A stretch of DNA of 64,000 nucleotides from Nitratireductor alexandrii (GTDB taxonomy: Bacteria; Pseudomonadota; Alphaproteobacteria; Rhizobiales; Rhizobiaceae). A program made the position numbers and the translations under genes. Below are positions 18,344 to 26,932 of this stretch, piece by piece. Where the stretch lies: the NCBI RefSeq assembly GCF_004000215.1, contig NZ_RBVY01000005.1, forward strand, positions 124,001 through 188,000, given 5' to 3'. Under the pieces are notes generated by a model. It searched no databases. It had not been told where the DNA came from and was given only the letters and a program-made list of their open reading frames with translations. How positions within the stretch are numbered: position 1 is the stretch's first letter; each line of letters starts with the position of its first letter.

Positions 18344-19609
18344 CTAGCCATGCGTGGCGAACCACGCCGTCAGCTTTTCCTCCAGCGCCTCGACCAGCGC
18401 CTCGTTGTCCAGGTCCTCGATCACCTCGGCCAGAAAGGCCCGCACCAGCAATCCGCGCGCGGTCTTTTCGTCGATGCCGCGCGCCATCAGGTAAAACAGA
18501 TGGCCCTGGTCGATCTCCGTCACCGTCGCGCCGTGCCCGCAGGCCACGTCGTCGGCGAAAATCTCCAGTTCCGGCTTGGCCGAAAACTCGCCTTCATCCG
18601 TCAGAAGCAGGGTGTTGCAGGCCATCTTGGCGTCGGTCTTCTGCGCGTCGCGCGCGACGCGGATCTGGCCCTGGAACACGCCCTTGGCCTTGTCCGTGAC
18701 GACGTTGCGTATCACTTCGGTCGACACCGTGTTGGCCGCTTCATGGTCGAGTACCATGGTCACGTCGCAATGGGTCTCGCCCGCCAAAAGGTTCACCCCG
18801 CGCAGGACGAATTCGGACCCCTCACCCGCGACCGCGACCTTGACTTCCTGGCGTACCAGCCTGCCGCCGGCATTCATGAAGAAAAGCGTGAGCTTGGCGT
18901 CCGCGCCGATTTCGATATTGGTCTGGCCGAGAAAAGTCGCCTCGTCCGGCTGTTCCTGGAGGATGATCCAGGTCAGGTCGGCGCCGTCCTCGACGGTGAT
19001 GTGGCTGACCGCCGAAACCAGCGCCTCGCCGGCGCCGGTCTGGCGTTCCACGATCGTGGCGCGGGAGTTGCGGCCGGCGCGCGCGGCAAAGCGCACATGC
19101 GCCTGGCCGCCCTCGTGCAGGTTCTGCACTTCGATCGGCTTGGCGATCTCCGCGCCCTCGGCGATATCGAGCGCGTAGCCGTCGCCGACAAAGGCGGTGT
19201 TGATCGCCCCGATCGCGTCGACCGCGTCGCCGTCGAAAAGCTGCGGGGCGATGCTGCCGTCGCTCAGCCGGTCGAAAACGCGCTGGATGGCGACGCCGTC
19301 GACGCGGGGCACCGACGTGGCCCTGCCGGACAGAACCGGCAGCACGGTCGCCCCGCTCACCAGCGCCGGCTGCTCCTTGGCCTGCAGGGCGGGATCGAAG
19401 GCCGGCACCGCGCTCAGGAGCCGGCGCAGATCGGTGTAGTGCCAGGCCTCGACACGGCGCGTCGGCAGGCCCGACTTCAGCGCCTCCACCGCCTCATCGC
19501 GCCTGACGACGACGGCGGTGTCGCCGGGCAGGTCGGAAAAAAGCTGGCCGTAAGTATCGACCAGGGCCTGTTCGGCCGCGGTCATTTGCGGGGTGGCATG
19601 AAGGTTCAT
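18344..19609 (-). CDS. sufD: Fe-S assembly scaffold subunit SufD
   Basis: This protein of 421 residues is a SufBD-family beta-helix protein. The C-terminal region contains the family segment ACGHGATV, followed by DQGHLFYLMARGI. SufD forms a complex with SufB and the ATPase SufC and helps iron enter the nascent cluster. The ATG at 19609 follows AGGTGT; a GTG at 19618, adjacent to the sufC stop, is the other option. It lies within the run of suf genes, directly after sufC. Confidence 0.93.
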   Translation of the reverse strand: MNLHATPQMTAAEQALVDTYGQLFSDLPGDTAVVVRRDEAVEALKSGLPTRRVEAWHYTDLRRLLSAVPAFDPALQAKEQPALVSGATVLPVLSGRATSVPRVDGVAIQRVFDRLSDGSIAPQLFDGDAVDAIGAINTAFVGDGYALDIAEGAEIAKPIEVQNLHEGGQAHVRFAARAGRNSRATIVERQTGAGEALVSAVSHITVEDGADLTWIILQEQPDEATFLGQTNIEIGADAKLTLFFMNAGGRLVRQEVKVAVAGEGSEFVLRGVNLLAGETHCDVTMVLDHEAANTVSTEVIRNVVTDKAKGVFQGQIRVARDAQKTDAKMACNTLLLTDEGEFSAKPELEIFADDVACGHGATVTEIDQGHLFYLMARGIDEKTARGLLVRAFLAEVIEDLDNEALVEALEEKLTAWFATHG

Positions 19610-19618
19610 CACAGACAC

Positions 19619-20374
19619 CTACGCCGCCTCGCCGACAATACCGGCGTACCCGTTCTTCTCGAGTTCCAGCGCCAATCCCTTGTCGCCGGACTTCACCACC
19701 CGACCGCGCGACAGCACGTGCACCGTGTCCGGCACGATATAGTCCAGAAGACGCTGATAGTGGGTGATGACGACCATCGCGCGCTCGGGCGAACGCAGCG
19801 CGTTGACGCCGTCGGCGACGATCTTCAGCGCGTCGATGTCGAGGCCCGAATCGGTCTCGTCCAGCACGCACAGTTTCGGCTCGAGAAGCATCATCTGCAG
19901 GATCTCGGCGCGCTTCTTCTCGCCGCCGGAAAACCCGACATTGAGCGGCCGCTTGAGCATGGCCATGTCCATTTCGAGCGTGCCGGCCGCTTCCTTGACC
20001 TTCTTCAAAAGGTCGGGAATCTTCAGCTCCGCATCGCCGCGGGCCCGGCGCTGCGAGTTGATCGCGACCTTTAGGAACTCCATCGTCGCGACACCCGGTA
20101 TCTCCATCGGATACTGGAACGCGAGGAAGACGCCGGCGGCCGCGCGTTCGGCCGGGTCCATCTCCAGGATCGACTGGCCGTCATAAAGGATATCGCCCTC
20201 GGTGACCTCGTAGTCGGGCCGGCCGGCCAGAATGTAGGACAGCGTCGACTTGCCCGACCCGTTCGGGCCCATGATCGCGGCGACCTCGCCCGCCTTCACG
20301 GTCAGGTCGAGCCCGCGAATGATCTCGGTGCCGGTTTCGGCGACGCGGGCGTGAAGGTTCTTGATCTCAAGCAT
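19619..20374 (-). CDS. sufC: Fe-S assembly ATPase SufC
   Basis: This 251-residue ABC-type ATPase is soluble, with no membrane partner. Walker A is GPNGSGKST, the signature is VGFSGGEKKRAEI, and Walker B is LCVLDETDSGLD, a form typical of SufC. It powers conformational change of SufBCD during cluster assembly. Its stop codon abuts the sufD start region, and sufB ends 72 bases upstream. Confidence 0.97.
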   Translation of the reverse strand: MLEIKNLHARVAETGTEIIRGLDLTVKAGEVAAIMGPNGSGKSTLSYILAGRPDYEVTEGDILYDGQSILEMDPAERAAAGVFLAFQYPMEIPGVATMEFLKVAINSQRRARGDAELKIPDLLKKVKEAAGTLEMDMAMLKRPLNVGFSGGEKKRAEILQMMLLEPKLCVLDETDSGLDIDALKIVADGVNALRSPERAMVVITHYQRLLDYIVPDTVHVLSRGRVVKSGDKGLALELEKNGYAGIVGEAA

Positions 20375-20446
20375 TTTCGTCTCGTTTCGAATTGTTTCAA
20401 CCGCGCCCCGGGCGCGCGCTCATCCCTTGCGGACCACCGGCCGCGA

Positions 20447-21961
20447 TCACCCAACGCTGCCTTCCAGCGAGATGCCGATCAGCTTCTGGGCCTCGACGGC
20501 GAATTCCATCGGCAGTTCCTGGATGACCTCCTTGACGAAGCCGTTGACGATCAGCGCGATCGCCTCCTCCTCCGGGATGCCGCGCTGCATGACGTAAAAC
20601 AGCTGGTCTTCCGAGATTTTCGACGTCGTCGCCTCGTGCTCGAGCTTGGCGGTGGCGTTCTTGGCCTCGATGTAGGGCACCGTGTGCGCGCCGCAATCGT
20701 TGCCGATCAGCAGCGAGTCGCAATTGGTGAAATTGCGCGCGTTGGTCGCCTTGCGGTGTACCGACACCTGGCCGCGATAGGTGTTGTTGGACTTGCCCGC
20801 CGAGATGCCCTTGGAGATGATGCGCGACACCGTGTTCTTGCCCAGATGCAGCATCTTGGTGCCCGAATCGATCTGCTGGTGGCCGTTGGAGACCGCGATC
20901 GAATAGAACTCGCCCTGCGAATTGTCGCCGCGCAGGATGCAGGAGGGATATTTCCAGGTGATCGCCGAGCCGGTTTCGACCTGGGTCCACGAAATCTTGG
21001 AATTCCTGCCGCGGCAGTCGCCCCGCTTGGTGACGAAATTGTAGATGCCGCCCTTGCCGTCCTTGTCGCCCGGGTACCAGTTCTGCACCGTCGAATATTT
21101 GATCTCCGCGTCGTCGAGCGCGATCAGTTCGACCACGGCCGCGTGGAGCTGGTTCTCGTCGCGCTGCGGCGCCGTGCAGCCTTCCAGGTAGGACACATAA
21201 GCGCCCTCCTCGGCGATGATCAGCGTGCGTTCGAACTGGCCGGTGTTCTTTTCGTTGATGCGGAAATAGGTCGACAGCTCCATCGGGCAGCGCACGCCCT
21301 TGGGGACGTAGACGAACGACCCGTCGGTGAAGACGGCCGTATTGAGGGTAGCGTAATAATTGTCGCTGGTCGGCACCACCGTGCCGAGATATTTGCGCAC
21401 CAGGTCGGGATGCTCGCGGATCGCTTCGGAAATCGAGCAGAAGATCACGCCGGCCGCCGCCAGCTCCTTCTTGAAGGTCGTGACCACCGAAACCGAATCG
21501 AACACCGCGTCGACGGCGACTTTTCGTCCGCCATTGCCGTCTATCGCGTCGAGTTCGGACGGCTCGCCCTGCTTGCGCACGCCGGCCAGGATTTCCTGCT
21601 CCTTGAGGGGAATGCCGAGCTTTTCATAGGTGCGCAGCAATTCCGGGTCGACCTCGTCGAGCGAGGTCGGACCGGCCGTGCTCTTTGGCGCGGCGTAATA
21701 GTGAATGTCCTGAAAATCGATCTCGGGATAGGAAACCCGCGCCCAGGTGGGCTCGCTCATCGTCTTCCAGCGTCGAAACGCTTCCAGGCGCCACTCCAGC
21801 ATCCATTCCGGCTCGTCCTTCTTGGCCGAGATCAGCCGGATAATGTCCTCGTTGAGGCCCTTCGGCGCCTTGTCGGTCTCGATGAGCGTCTCGAAACCAT
21901 ATTTGTACTGGTCCACATCGATATTGCGGACCTGCTCGATCGTTTCCTGCACGGCAGGCAT
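20447..21961 (-). CDS. sufB: Fe-S assembly scaffold subunit SufB
   Basis: This 504-residue SufB has the full family pattern: an N-terminal segment with YKYGFET, the DPEL region near residue 105, [14 protein letters not shown], and the C-terminal [10 protein letters not shown] Cys-containing loop followed by [10 protein letters not shown]. It receives sulfur and holds the nascent cluster. The ATG at 21961 follows GGAGAACGCC. A 171-bp gap separates it from the upstream desulfurase gene, where an internal promoter is possible but not evident. Confidence 0.97.
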   Translation of the reverse strand: MPAVQETIEQVRNIDVDQYKYGFETLIETDKAPKGLNEDIIRLISAKKDEPEWMLEWRLEAFRRWKTMSEPTWARVSYPEIDFQDIHYYAAPKSTAGPTSLDEVDPELLRTYEKLGIPLKEQEILAGVRKQGEPSELDAIDGNGGRKVAVDAVFDSVSVVTTFKKELAAAGVIFCSISEAIREHPDLVRKYLGTVVPTSDNYYATLNTAVFTDGSFVYVPKGVRCPMELSTYFRINEKNTGQFERTLIIAEEGAYVSYLEGCTAPQRDENQLHAAVVELIALDDAEIKYSTVQNWYPGDKDGKGGIYNFVTKRGDCRGRNSKISWTQVETGSAITWKYPSCILRGDNSQGEFYSIAVSNGHQQIDSGTKMLHLGKNTVSRIISKGISAGKSNNTYRGQVSVHRKATNARNFTNCDSLLIGNDCGAHTVPYIEAKNATAKLEHEATTSKISEDQLFYVMQRGIPEEEAIALIVNGFVKEVIQELPMEFAVEAQKLIGISLEGSVG

Positions 21962-22132
21962 CGGCGTTCTCCATCCTCGCCGGGTTCAAGGCCCGGCAGT
22001 CTTCAAACTATGGCACCGCACGCGGCGTATGCCTCATGTAGTGCCTATTGCCGAGAAAATCACCCGGCAAAAGCCGGTTTCCGGCCATAGCGACACTTTT
22101 TCCTGACATTTTCGGGCAAGTTTGTCCGCATG

Positions 22133-23296
22133 TCAGGCAGCTCTAATGTCCTGCCCCGCCCCGCGCGCGACGATGCCGCGCAAGGCGGTGGCAAACCGTT
22201 CGATGTCGCCGACCTCGGTCGCCAGACCGAGCGACAGCCTGAGGGCCGACGCCTCCTCGCCATGGCCCATCGCCGCCAGCACATGGCTCGGACCGACCTT
22301 TCCCGACGAACAGGCCGATCCCGCCGACAGCGCGATCCCGGCGAGATCGAAGCCGATCTGCGCGGTTTCGGCCTTCAGTCCCGGCACGGCAAAAAAACTC
22401 GTATTGGCCAGGCGCGGTGCCGCGGCGCCGAAAATCGTCGCGTGCGGCGCGATCTCGCGGATCGCCCGTTCGGCCTCGTCGCGCAAGGCGCGCACGCCGT
22501 CCATCAGGTCCACGGCCCGCGCGGCTTCGCGCGCGGCGGCGCCGAAGCCGGCGATCGCGGCGACGTTCTCGGTTCCGCCGCGATGGCCCTTTTCCTGGCC
22601 GCCGCCGCGCACCAGCGGCTCGGGCATCACCAGCCCGGACGCCGCCACCAGGGCGCCGGCGCCCTTGGGGCCACCGATCTTGTGGGCCGACAGGATCAGG
22701 AAATCGGCCCCGAGATCGGCGATGTCGAGCGGAATGCGCCCCGCGGCCTGGACAGCGTCGAGCGCGAACAAGGCTCCCGCCTGCTTGGCGACGCTGGCAA
22801 TCTCCGCAATCGGCTGGATCACGCCGGTCTCGTTGTTGGCAGCGTGGATCGCCACCAGGCTTTTGCCGGCAATCGCGTTTTTCGCGAGCACGGCCCGCAC
22901 CGTCTCCGGATCGAGCAGGCCGTCGCGACCTACCGGCAGACGATGGACGTTTTCGGGCGCGAAACGCCCGCCGTCGAGCAGGCATGGATGGTCGCTCGCC
23001 GCCACGAACAGCCGCTCCAGACGCAGTGGCGCGCGTCCCATGCGCCAGTCGGGCGACGTCAGCATCGAGGCCGCCTCGCTCGCTCCGGAGGTGAAAACGA
23101 CGTGCTCGGCAACCCCGCCGACCAGCGCGGCGACCGCGCCGCGGGCCTCCTCGATCAGGCGGCGCGCGGCGCGGCCCTCGGCGTGCACCGAAGAGGCGTT
23201 GCCGCCGGCGTCCAGCGCCGCAAGCATCGCCGCGCGCGCCGTCTCCAGAAGCGGCGCGCTGGCGTTGTAGTCGAGATAGGCGCGCTGAGCGTGCAT
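22133..23296 (-). CDS. sufS2: NifS/IscS-like cysteine desulfurase, first gene of the suf operon
   Basis: This 387-residue PLP enzyme is a class I (NifS/IscS-type) desulfurase. The N-terminal segment AYLDYNASAP, the PLP Lys in SAHKIGGPKG and the active-site Cys in SAGSACSSGKVGPSHVL are all present. It is distinct from the class II SufS later in the operon. In Agrobacterium the homologous first gene is called sufS2 (recalled). An inverted repeat (23339-23359) and an Irr-type box (23412-23428) lie upstream, so the whole seven-gene operon is probably iron-responsive. Confidence 0.92.
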   Translation of the reverse strand: MHAQRAYLDYNASAPLLETARAAMLAALDAGGNASSVHAEGRAARRLIEEARGAVAALVGGVAEHVVFTSGASEAASMLTSPDWRMGRAPLRLERLFVAASDHPCLLDGGRFAPENVHRLPVGRDGLLDPETVRAVLAKNAIAGKSLVAIHAANNETGVIQPIAEIASVAKQAGALFALDAVQAAGRIPLDIADLGADFLILSAHKIGGPKGAGALVAASGLVMPEPLVRGGGQEKGHRGGTENVAAIAGFGAAAREAARAVDLMDGVRALRDEAERAIREIAPHATIFGAAAPRLANTSFFAVPGLKAETAQIGFDLAGIALSAGSACSSGKVGPSHVLAAMGHGEEASALRLSLGLATEVGDIERFATALRGIVARGAGQDIRAA

Positions 23297-23338
23297 GCCT
23301 GCCGGTTCGATCCCGCTTTCCGATTTCGTGGTGCCGCG

Positions 23339-23359
23339 CGCAATTTCCTTGAAATTGCG
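23339..23359. promoter_or_regulatory. Perfect inverted repeat in the suf promoter or leader
   Basis: CGCAATTTC and GAAATTGCG form nine-base arms around a three-base spacer, 43-63 bases before the sufS2 start. It could be an operator or an RNA hairpin in the 5' leader. It does not fit the TGA-N9-TCA pattern recalled for RirA, so the binding factor is unknown. Confidence 0.5.
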
Positions 23360-23411
23360 TCACGACCCGTCCTATCTACCCGCCTTGCCAGATTGACGGT
23401 ATTTCGCCAAG

Positions 23412-23428
23412 TTTGGAACGGTTCTAAA
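23412..23428. promoter_or_regulatory. Irr-type iron control element (ICE box) between suf operon and hydrolase
   Basis: TTTGGAA-CGG-TTCTAAA matches the rhizobial ICE consensus TTTAGAA-N3-TTCTAAA at 13 of 14 fixed positions. It lies in the 216-bp region shared by the divergent sufS2 and hydrolase genes, 116-132 bases before sufS2 and 85-101 before the hydrolase. Irr represses or activates at such boxes depending on distance. Confidence 0.75.
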
Positions 23429-23512
23429 CTAGCTTCTATGGAGGCGTCGGCCCCGCGTCAAGGTCGCACCGGCGCCGAATGACGTCCAGAGCGGACGGTT
23501 TGTGGAGTATTC

Positions 23513-24187
23513 ATGCCCGAAGTGATTTTTGCCGGACCGGATGGCCGCCTGGAAGGCCGCTACCAGCCGTCAAAGGAAAAAAACGCCCCGATCGCCCTGG
23601 TGCTGCATCCGCACCCGCAATTCGGCGGCACGATGAACAACAAGATCGTCTACGATCTGTTTTACATGTTCCAGAAGCGCGACTTCACCACCTTGCGTTT
23701 CAATTTCCGCGGAATCGGCCGCAGCCAGGGCCAGTTCGACCACGGCACGGGGGAGTTGTCGGACGCGGCGGCCGCGCTCGACTGGGTGCAGTCGCTGCAT
23801 CCCGATTCGAAGAATTGCTGGGTGGCCGGCTATTCCTTCGGCGCCTGGATCGGCATGCAATTGCTGATGCGCCGTCCCGAGATCGAGGGTTTCATCTCGA
23901 TCGCGCCGCAGCCCAACATCTATGATTTCTCCTTCCTGGCGCCGTGCCCGTCGTCGGGTCTCATCATCCACGGCGATGCCGACAAGGTGGCGCCGCCCAA
24001 GGACGTGCAGACGCTGGTCGACAAGCTGCACACCCAAAAGGGCATCACCATCACCCAAAAGACGCTGGAAGGCGCCAACCATTTCTTCACCAGCCACGCC
24101 GACGAACTGATCGCCGACTGCTCGGACTATCTCGACCGGCGCCTCGCCGGCGAATTGGCCGAACCGCGCCCGAAGCGGCTGAGATAG
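23513..24187 (+). CDS. Alpha/beta hydrolase of the dienelactone hydrolase-like clan
   Basis: This 224-residue protein begins with a strand leading to LHPHPQFGGTMNN, then the FNFRGIGRSQG segment, the nucleophile elbow GYSFGAWIG, the acid in HGDADKVAP and the His in GANHFFTSH. This is the compact CapD-like/YitV-like hydrolase type common in alphaproteobacteria. The substrate is unknown. The ATG at 23513 lies after a GGAG site. It is transcribed divergently from the suf operon, with an iron-type box between, and so may be iron-regulated. Confidence 0.85.
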   Translation: MPEVIFAGPDGRLEGRYQPSKEKNAPIALVLHPHPQFGGTMNNKIVYDLFYMFQKRDFTTLRFNFRGIGRSQGQFDHGTGELSDAAAALDWVQSLHPDSKNCWVAGYSFGAWIGMQLLMRRPEIEGFISIAPQPNIYDFSFLAPCPSSGLIIHGDADKVAPPKDVQTLVDKLHTQKGITITQKTLEGANHFFTSHADELIADCSDYLDRRLAGELAEPRPKRLR

Positions 24188-24293
24188 GCCGCGTGCGGGA
24201 TGCGTGGGCCGGCGCATTTTCGCGAAAACCGGCCTGACGTCCTGCACGGGTCGATCCATGCCTATACCCGCGCGGGCTGACGCGCGCGCTAAA

Positions 24294-24360
24294 GCCGTTC
24301 TGCTTTTCACGGATTCGCAGACCGGCTCCACCTTATTGTTTTGACGCGTTTCCGAACGGC
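24294..24360. repeat. RIME-like palindromic repeat, copy 2
   Basis: This unit matches the 9001-9067 repeat over 67 bases without gaps (about 53 identical) and keeps the terminal GCCGTTC and GAACGGC ends. It sits in the 212-bp gap between the convergent hydrolase and anmK genes. A further GCCGTTC at 24395-24401 suggests a partial third unit reaching the anmK stop. The perfect inner stem of copy 1 is degraded here. Confidence 0.75.
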
Positions 24361-24399
24361 GAACCGGCTTCCACTTCGCCTGGAACGCTATAGAGCCGT

Positions 24400-25527
24400 T
24401 CAGGGGCGAGCAAAAACTCCGCCGGTCGCCGGTTCGCGGCAACCCGTGGTCGTCGGCCAGGTGAGCGGCAGACCGGCGCGCGAGCGCGCGGCGAGATAGG
24501 CCCAGGCCTCCGCCTCCATCGCGTCGCCGTCGAGCCCCGCATCCTCGGCCAGGATCACGCGCCCCGCGCCGCGCCGTTGCGCCTCCTCGCGCAGATCGGC
24601 CACGATATGCGGGTTTTTGCGGCCGCCGCCGCACAAGATCCACAAACGCGGCGCCTCGGGCAGGACATCGACCGCCTTCATGATCGCCGCCGCCGACACC
24701 GCCGCCAGCGTGCGCGCGCCGTCGGCGAGTTCCAGCCCGTGCACCGGTTCGAGCGTGAAATCGGCCCGGTCGAGCGACTTCGCGCCCGTGCGCGCGAACC
24801 ACGGATTGGCGAGATAGGCCGTCACCACCGACGCCCGCACCCGGCCCTCCGAGGCGATCATGCCGTCGGCGTCGAACGGCACCCCGCCCTCGCCCGCCAC
24901 CCACTGGTCGATCAGGGCGTTGCCCGGGCCGGTGTCGAAGGCGATGGGGTCGCCGCGTTCCGGCACGACGCTGATATTGGCGATGCCGCCAATATTGACG
25001 AACGCCACCGGCAGCCGGCCGGTGAACTCGGCCGGAAGCGCCCGGGCGAGCGCGGCATGGTAGGCCGGCACCAGCGGCGCGCCCTGGCCGCCCTGCGCCA
25101 TGTCGTTGGCGCGCATGTCGAACACCACAGGCAGGCCGGTTTCGCGCGCCAGCAGGGCGCCGTCGCCCAGTTGCACCGTCAGCGCCCGTTCGGGCCGGTG
25201 CAGCACCGTCTGGCCGTGAAAGCCGATCAGCGTCGGTTTCGGCCCCGATTTCGTCAGGGCGTCGACGAACGCCCTGACGGCGACGGCATGGCGCATCGTG
25301 ATCTCGCGCTCGAGCGCGGCGAGATCGCCCGGCCGCTCGTCCCGAGCCTCGATCGAGCGGGCCGTTTCCAGCGTCGCCTCGAGCCGGCGCCGGAACCCGG
25401 CCTCATAGGCAACGAAATGCGCGGCGCCCCGGCGCACCGTCGCCGCCCCGTCGGTCTCGACCAGCGCCAGGTCGATCCCGTCCATCGACGTGCCGCTCAT
25501 CAGGCCGAGCACGCAAATCTTCTTCAT
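24400..25527 (-). CDS. anmK: Anhydro-N-acetylmuramic acid kinase
   Basis: This 375-residue kinase opens with the ATP loop GLMSGTSMDGID and contains IGFHGQTVLHRP, VNIGGIANIS and FDTGPGNALIDQW, all typical of AnmK. It hydrates and phosphorylates 1,6-anhydro-MurNAc in cell-wall recycling, yielding MurNAc 6-phosphate. I chose ATG 25527, as the reading frame further upstream lacks family similarity. The gene is divergent from tyrS, with 127 bases between, an arrangement common in rhizobia. Confidence 0.95.
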   Translation of the reverse strand: MKKICVLGLMSGTSMDGIDLALVETDGAATVRRGAAHFVAYEAGFRRRLEATLETARSIEARDERPGDLAALEREITMRHAVAVRAFVDALTKSGPKPTLIGFHGQTVLHRPERALTVQLGDGALLARETGLPVVFDMRANDMAQGGQGAPLVPAYHAALARALPAEFTGRLPVAFVNIGGIANISVVPERGDPIAFDTGPGNALIDQWVAGEGGVPFDADGMIASEGRVRASVVTAYLANPWFARTGAKSLDRADFTLEPVHGLELADGARTLAAVSAAAIMKAVDVLPEAPRLWILCGGGRKNPHIVADLREEAQRRGAGRVILAEDAGLDGDAMEAEAWAYLAARSRAGLPLTWPTTTGCREPATGGVFARP

Positions 25528-25654
25528 GGCGCGCCGCCTTTCCCGTGCGATCCCAACTTTCTTGTGATTCTGCCGCAAGCGATGCTAAAGCCGCATCGTC
25601 CCGATTGCCACGGCCGCGCGCCGGGCATTTTCCACGTCACCGAAAGTCAGAAAA

Positions 25655-26905
25655 ATGTCCGCCTTCCGATCCGATTTCCTGCGCACGCTGTCCGAGCGCG
25701 GTTTCATCCACCAGATCTCCGATGAAACCGGCCTCGACGACCTGTTCGCGACGGAAACCGTGACGGCCTATATCGGCTTCGATCCGACGGCGCCCAGCCT
25801 GCATGCCGGCGGCCTGATCCAGATCATGATGCTGCACTGGATGCAGAAGACCGGCCACCGTCCGATCGCCCTGATGGGCGGCGGCACCGGCATGATCGGC
25901 GACCCCTCGTTCAAGGACGAGGCGCGCAAGCTGATGACGCCGGAGACGATCGCCGACAACATCGCCGGCATCAAGAAGGTGTTCGCCAACTACCTGACCT
26001 TCGGCGAGGGCCCGCGCGACGCCATGATGGTCGACAATGCCGACTGGCTGCTCGACATCAACTATGTCGAATTCCTGCGCGATGTCGGCCGGCATTTCTC
26101 CGTCAACCGCATGCTGGCGTTCGATTCGGTCAAGACCCGCCTCGACCGCGAGCAGTCACTGTCGTTCCTGGAATTCAACTACATGATCCTCCAGGCCTAT
26201 GACTACGTGGAACTGAACCGGCGCTTCGGCTGCCGCCTGCAGATGGGCGGCTCCGACCAGTGGGGCAACATCATCAACGGCATCGATCTCGGCCACCGCA
26301 TGGGCACGCCGCAGCTCTACGCGCTAACCTCGCCGCTTTTGACCACCGCGTCCGGCGCCAAGATGGGCAAGAGCGCCGACGGCGCGGTGTGGCTCAATCC
26401 CGACATGCTGGGTGCCTACGAGTTCTGGCAGTACTGGCGCAACACCGAGGACGCCGATGTCGGCCGTTTCCTAAAACTCTACACGACGCTGCCGCTCGAC
26501 GAGGTCGCGCGGCTGGAAGCGCTTGGCGGCGCGGAGATCAACGAGGCCAAGAAGATCCTGGCGACCGAGGTCACCGCGATGCTGCATGGTCGCGACGCCG
26601 CCGAGACGGCGGCCGAGACCGCGCGCAAGACCTTCGAGGAAGGCGCGCTGGCCGCAACCCTGCCGACGATCGAGATCGACGCCGCCGCGCTCGGCGACGG
26701 CAGCGGGCTTCTCAGCCTGCTGGTCAAGGCGGGGCTGGCGGGCTCGAACGGCGAGGCAAGGCGTCACGTCAAGGGCGGCGCGGTCAAGGTCAACGACGAG
26801 CCCGTCTCAGACGAGCGCCGCGTCGTCGGCGAGGCCGATCTGCGCGACGGCGTCGTCAAATTGTCGCTCGGCCGCAAGAAACACGTGCTCGTGCGTCCGC
26901 TTTAA
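25655..26905 (+). CDS. tyrS: Tyrosyl-tRNA synthetase
   Basis: This 416-residue class I synthetase has the HIGH-equivalent [10 protein letters not shown], a tyrosine-pocket segment with [10 protein letters not shown], and the KMSKS-equivalent [11 protein letters not shown]-terminal S4 RNA-binding domain spans about residues 350-416 ([16 protein letters not shown]). Length and order match TyrS of alphaproteobacteria. The ATG at 25655 has only a weak ribosome site. It runs convergently into the AsmA-like gene, with a small GC hairpin at 26914-26928 between. Confidence 0.97.
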   Translation: MSAFRSDFLRTLSERGFIHQISDETGLDDLFATETVTAYIGFDPTAPSLHAGGLIQIMMLHWMQKTGHRPIALMGGGTGMIGDPSFKDEARKLMTPETIADNIAGIKKVFANYLTFGEGPRDAMMVDNADWLLDINYVEFLRDVGRHFSVNRMLAFDSVKTRLDREQSLSFLEFNYMILQAYDYVELNRRFGCRLQMGGSDQWGNIINGIDLGHRMGTPQLYALTSPLLTTASGAKMGKSADGAVWLNPDMLGAYEFWQYWRNTEDADVGRFLKLYTTLPLDEVARLEALGGAEINEAKKILATEVTAMLHGRDAAETAAETARKTFEEGALAATLPTIEIDAAALGDGSGLLSLLVKAGLAGSNGEARRHVKGGAVKVNDEPVSDERRVVGEADLRDGVVKLSLGRKKHVLVRPL

Positions 26906-26913
26906 GCGGACGC

Positions 26914-26928
26914 GCCCGCGCGGCGGGC
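26914..26928. terminator. Small GC hairpin between tyrS and the AsmA-like gene
   Basis: GCCCGC and GCGGGC pair around a three-base loop in the 27-bp gap between the convergent genes. It is followed by CGTCTTACC rather than a clean T run, so it is at best a weak terminator. Confidence 0.3.
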
Positions 26929-26932
26929 CGTC

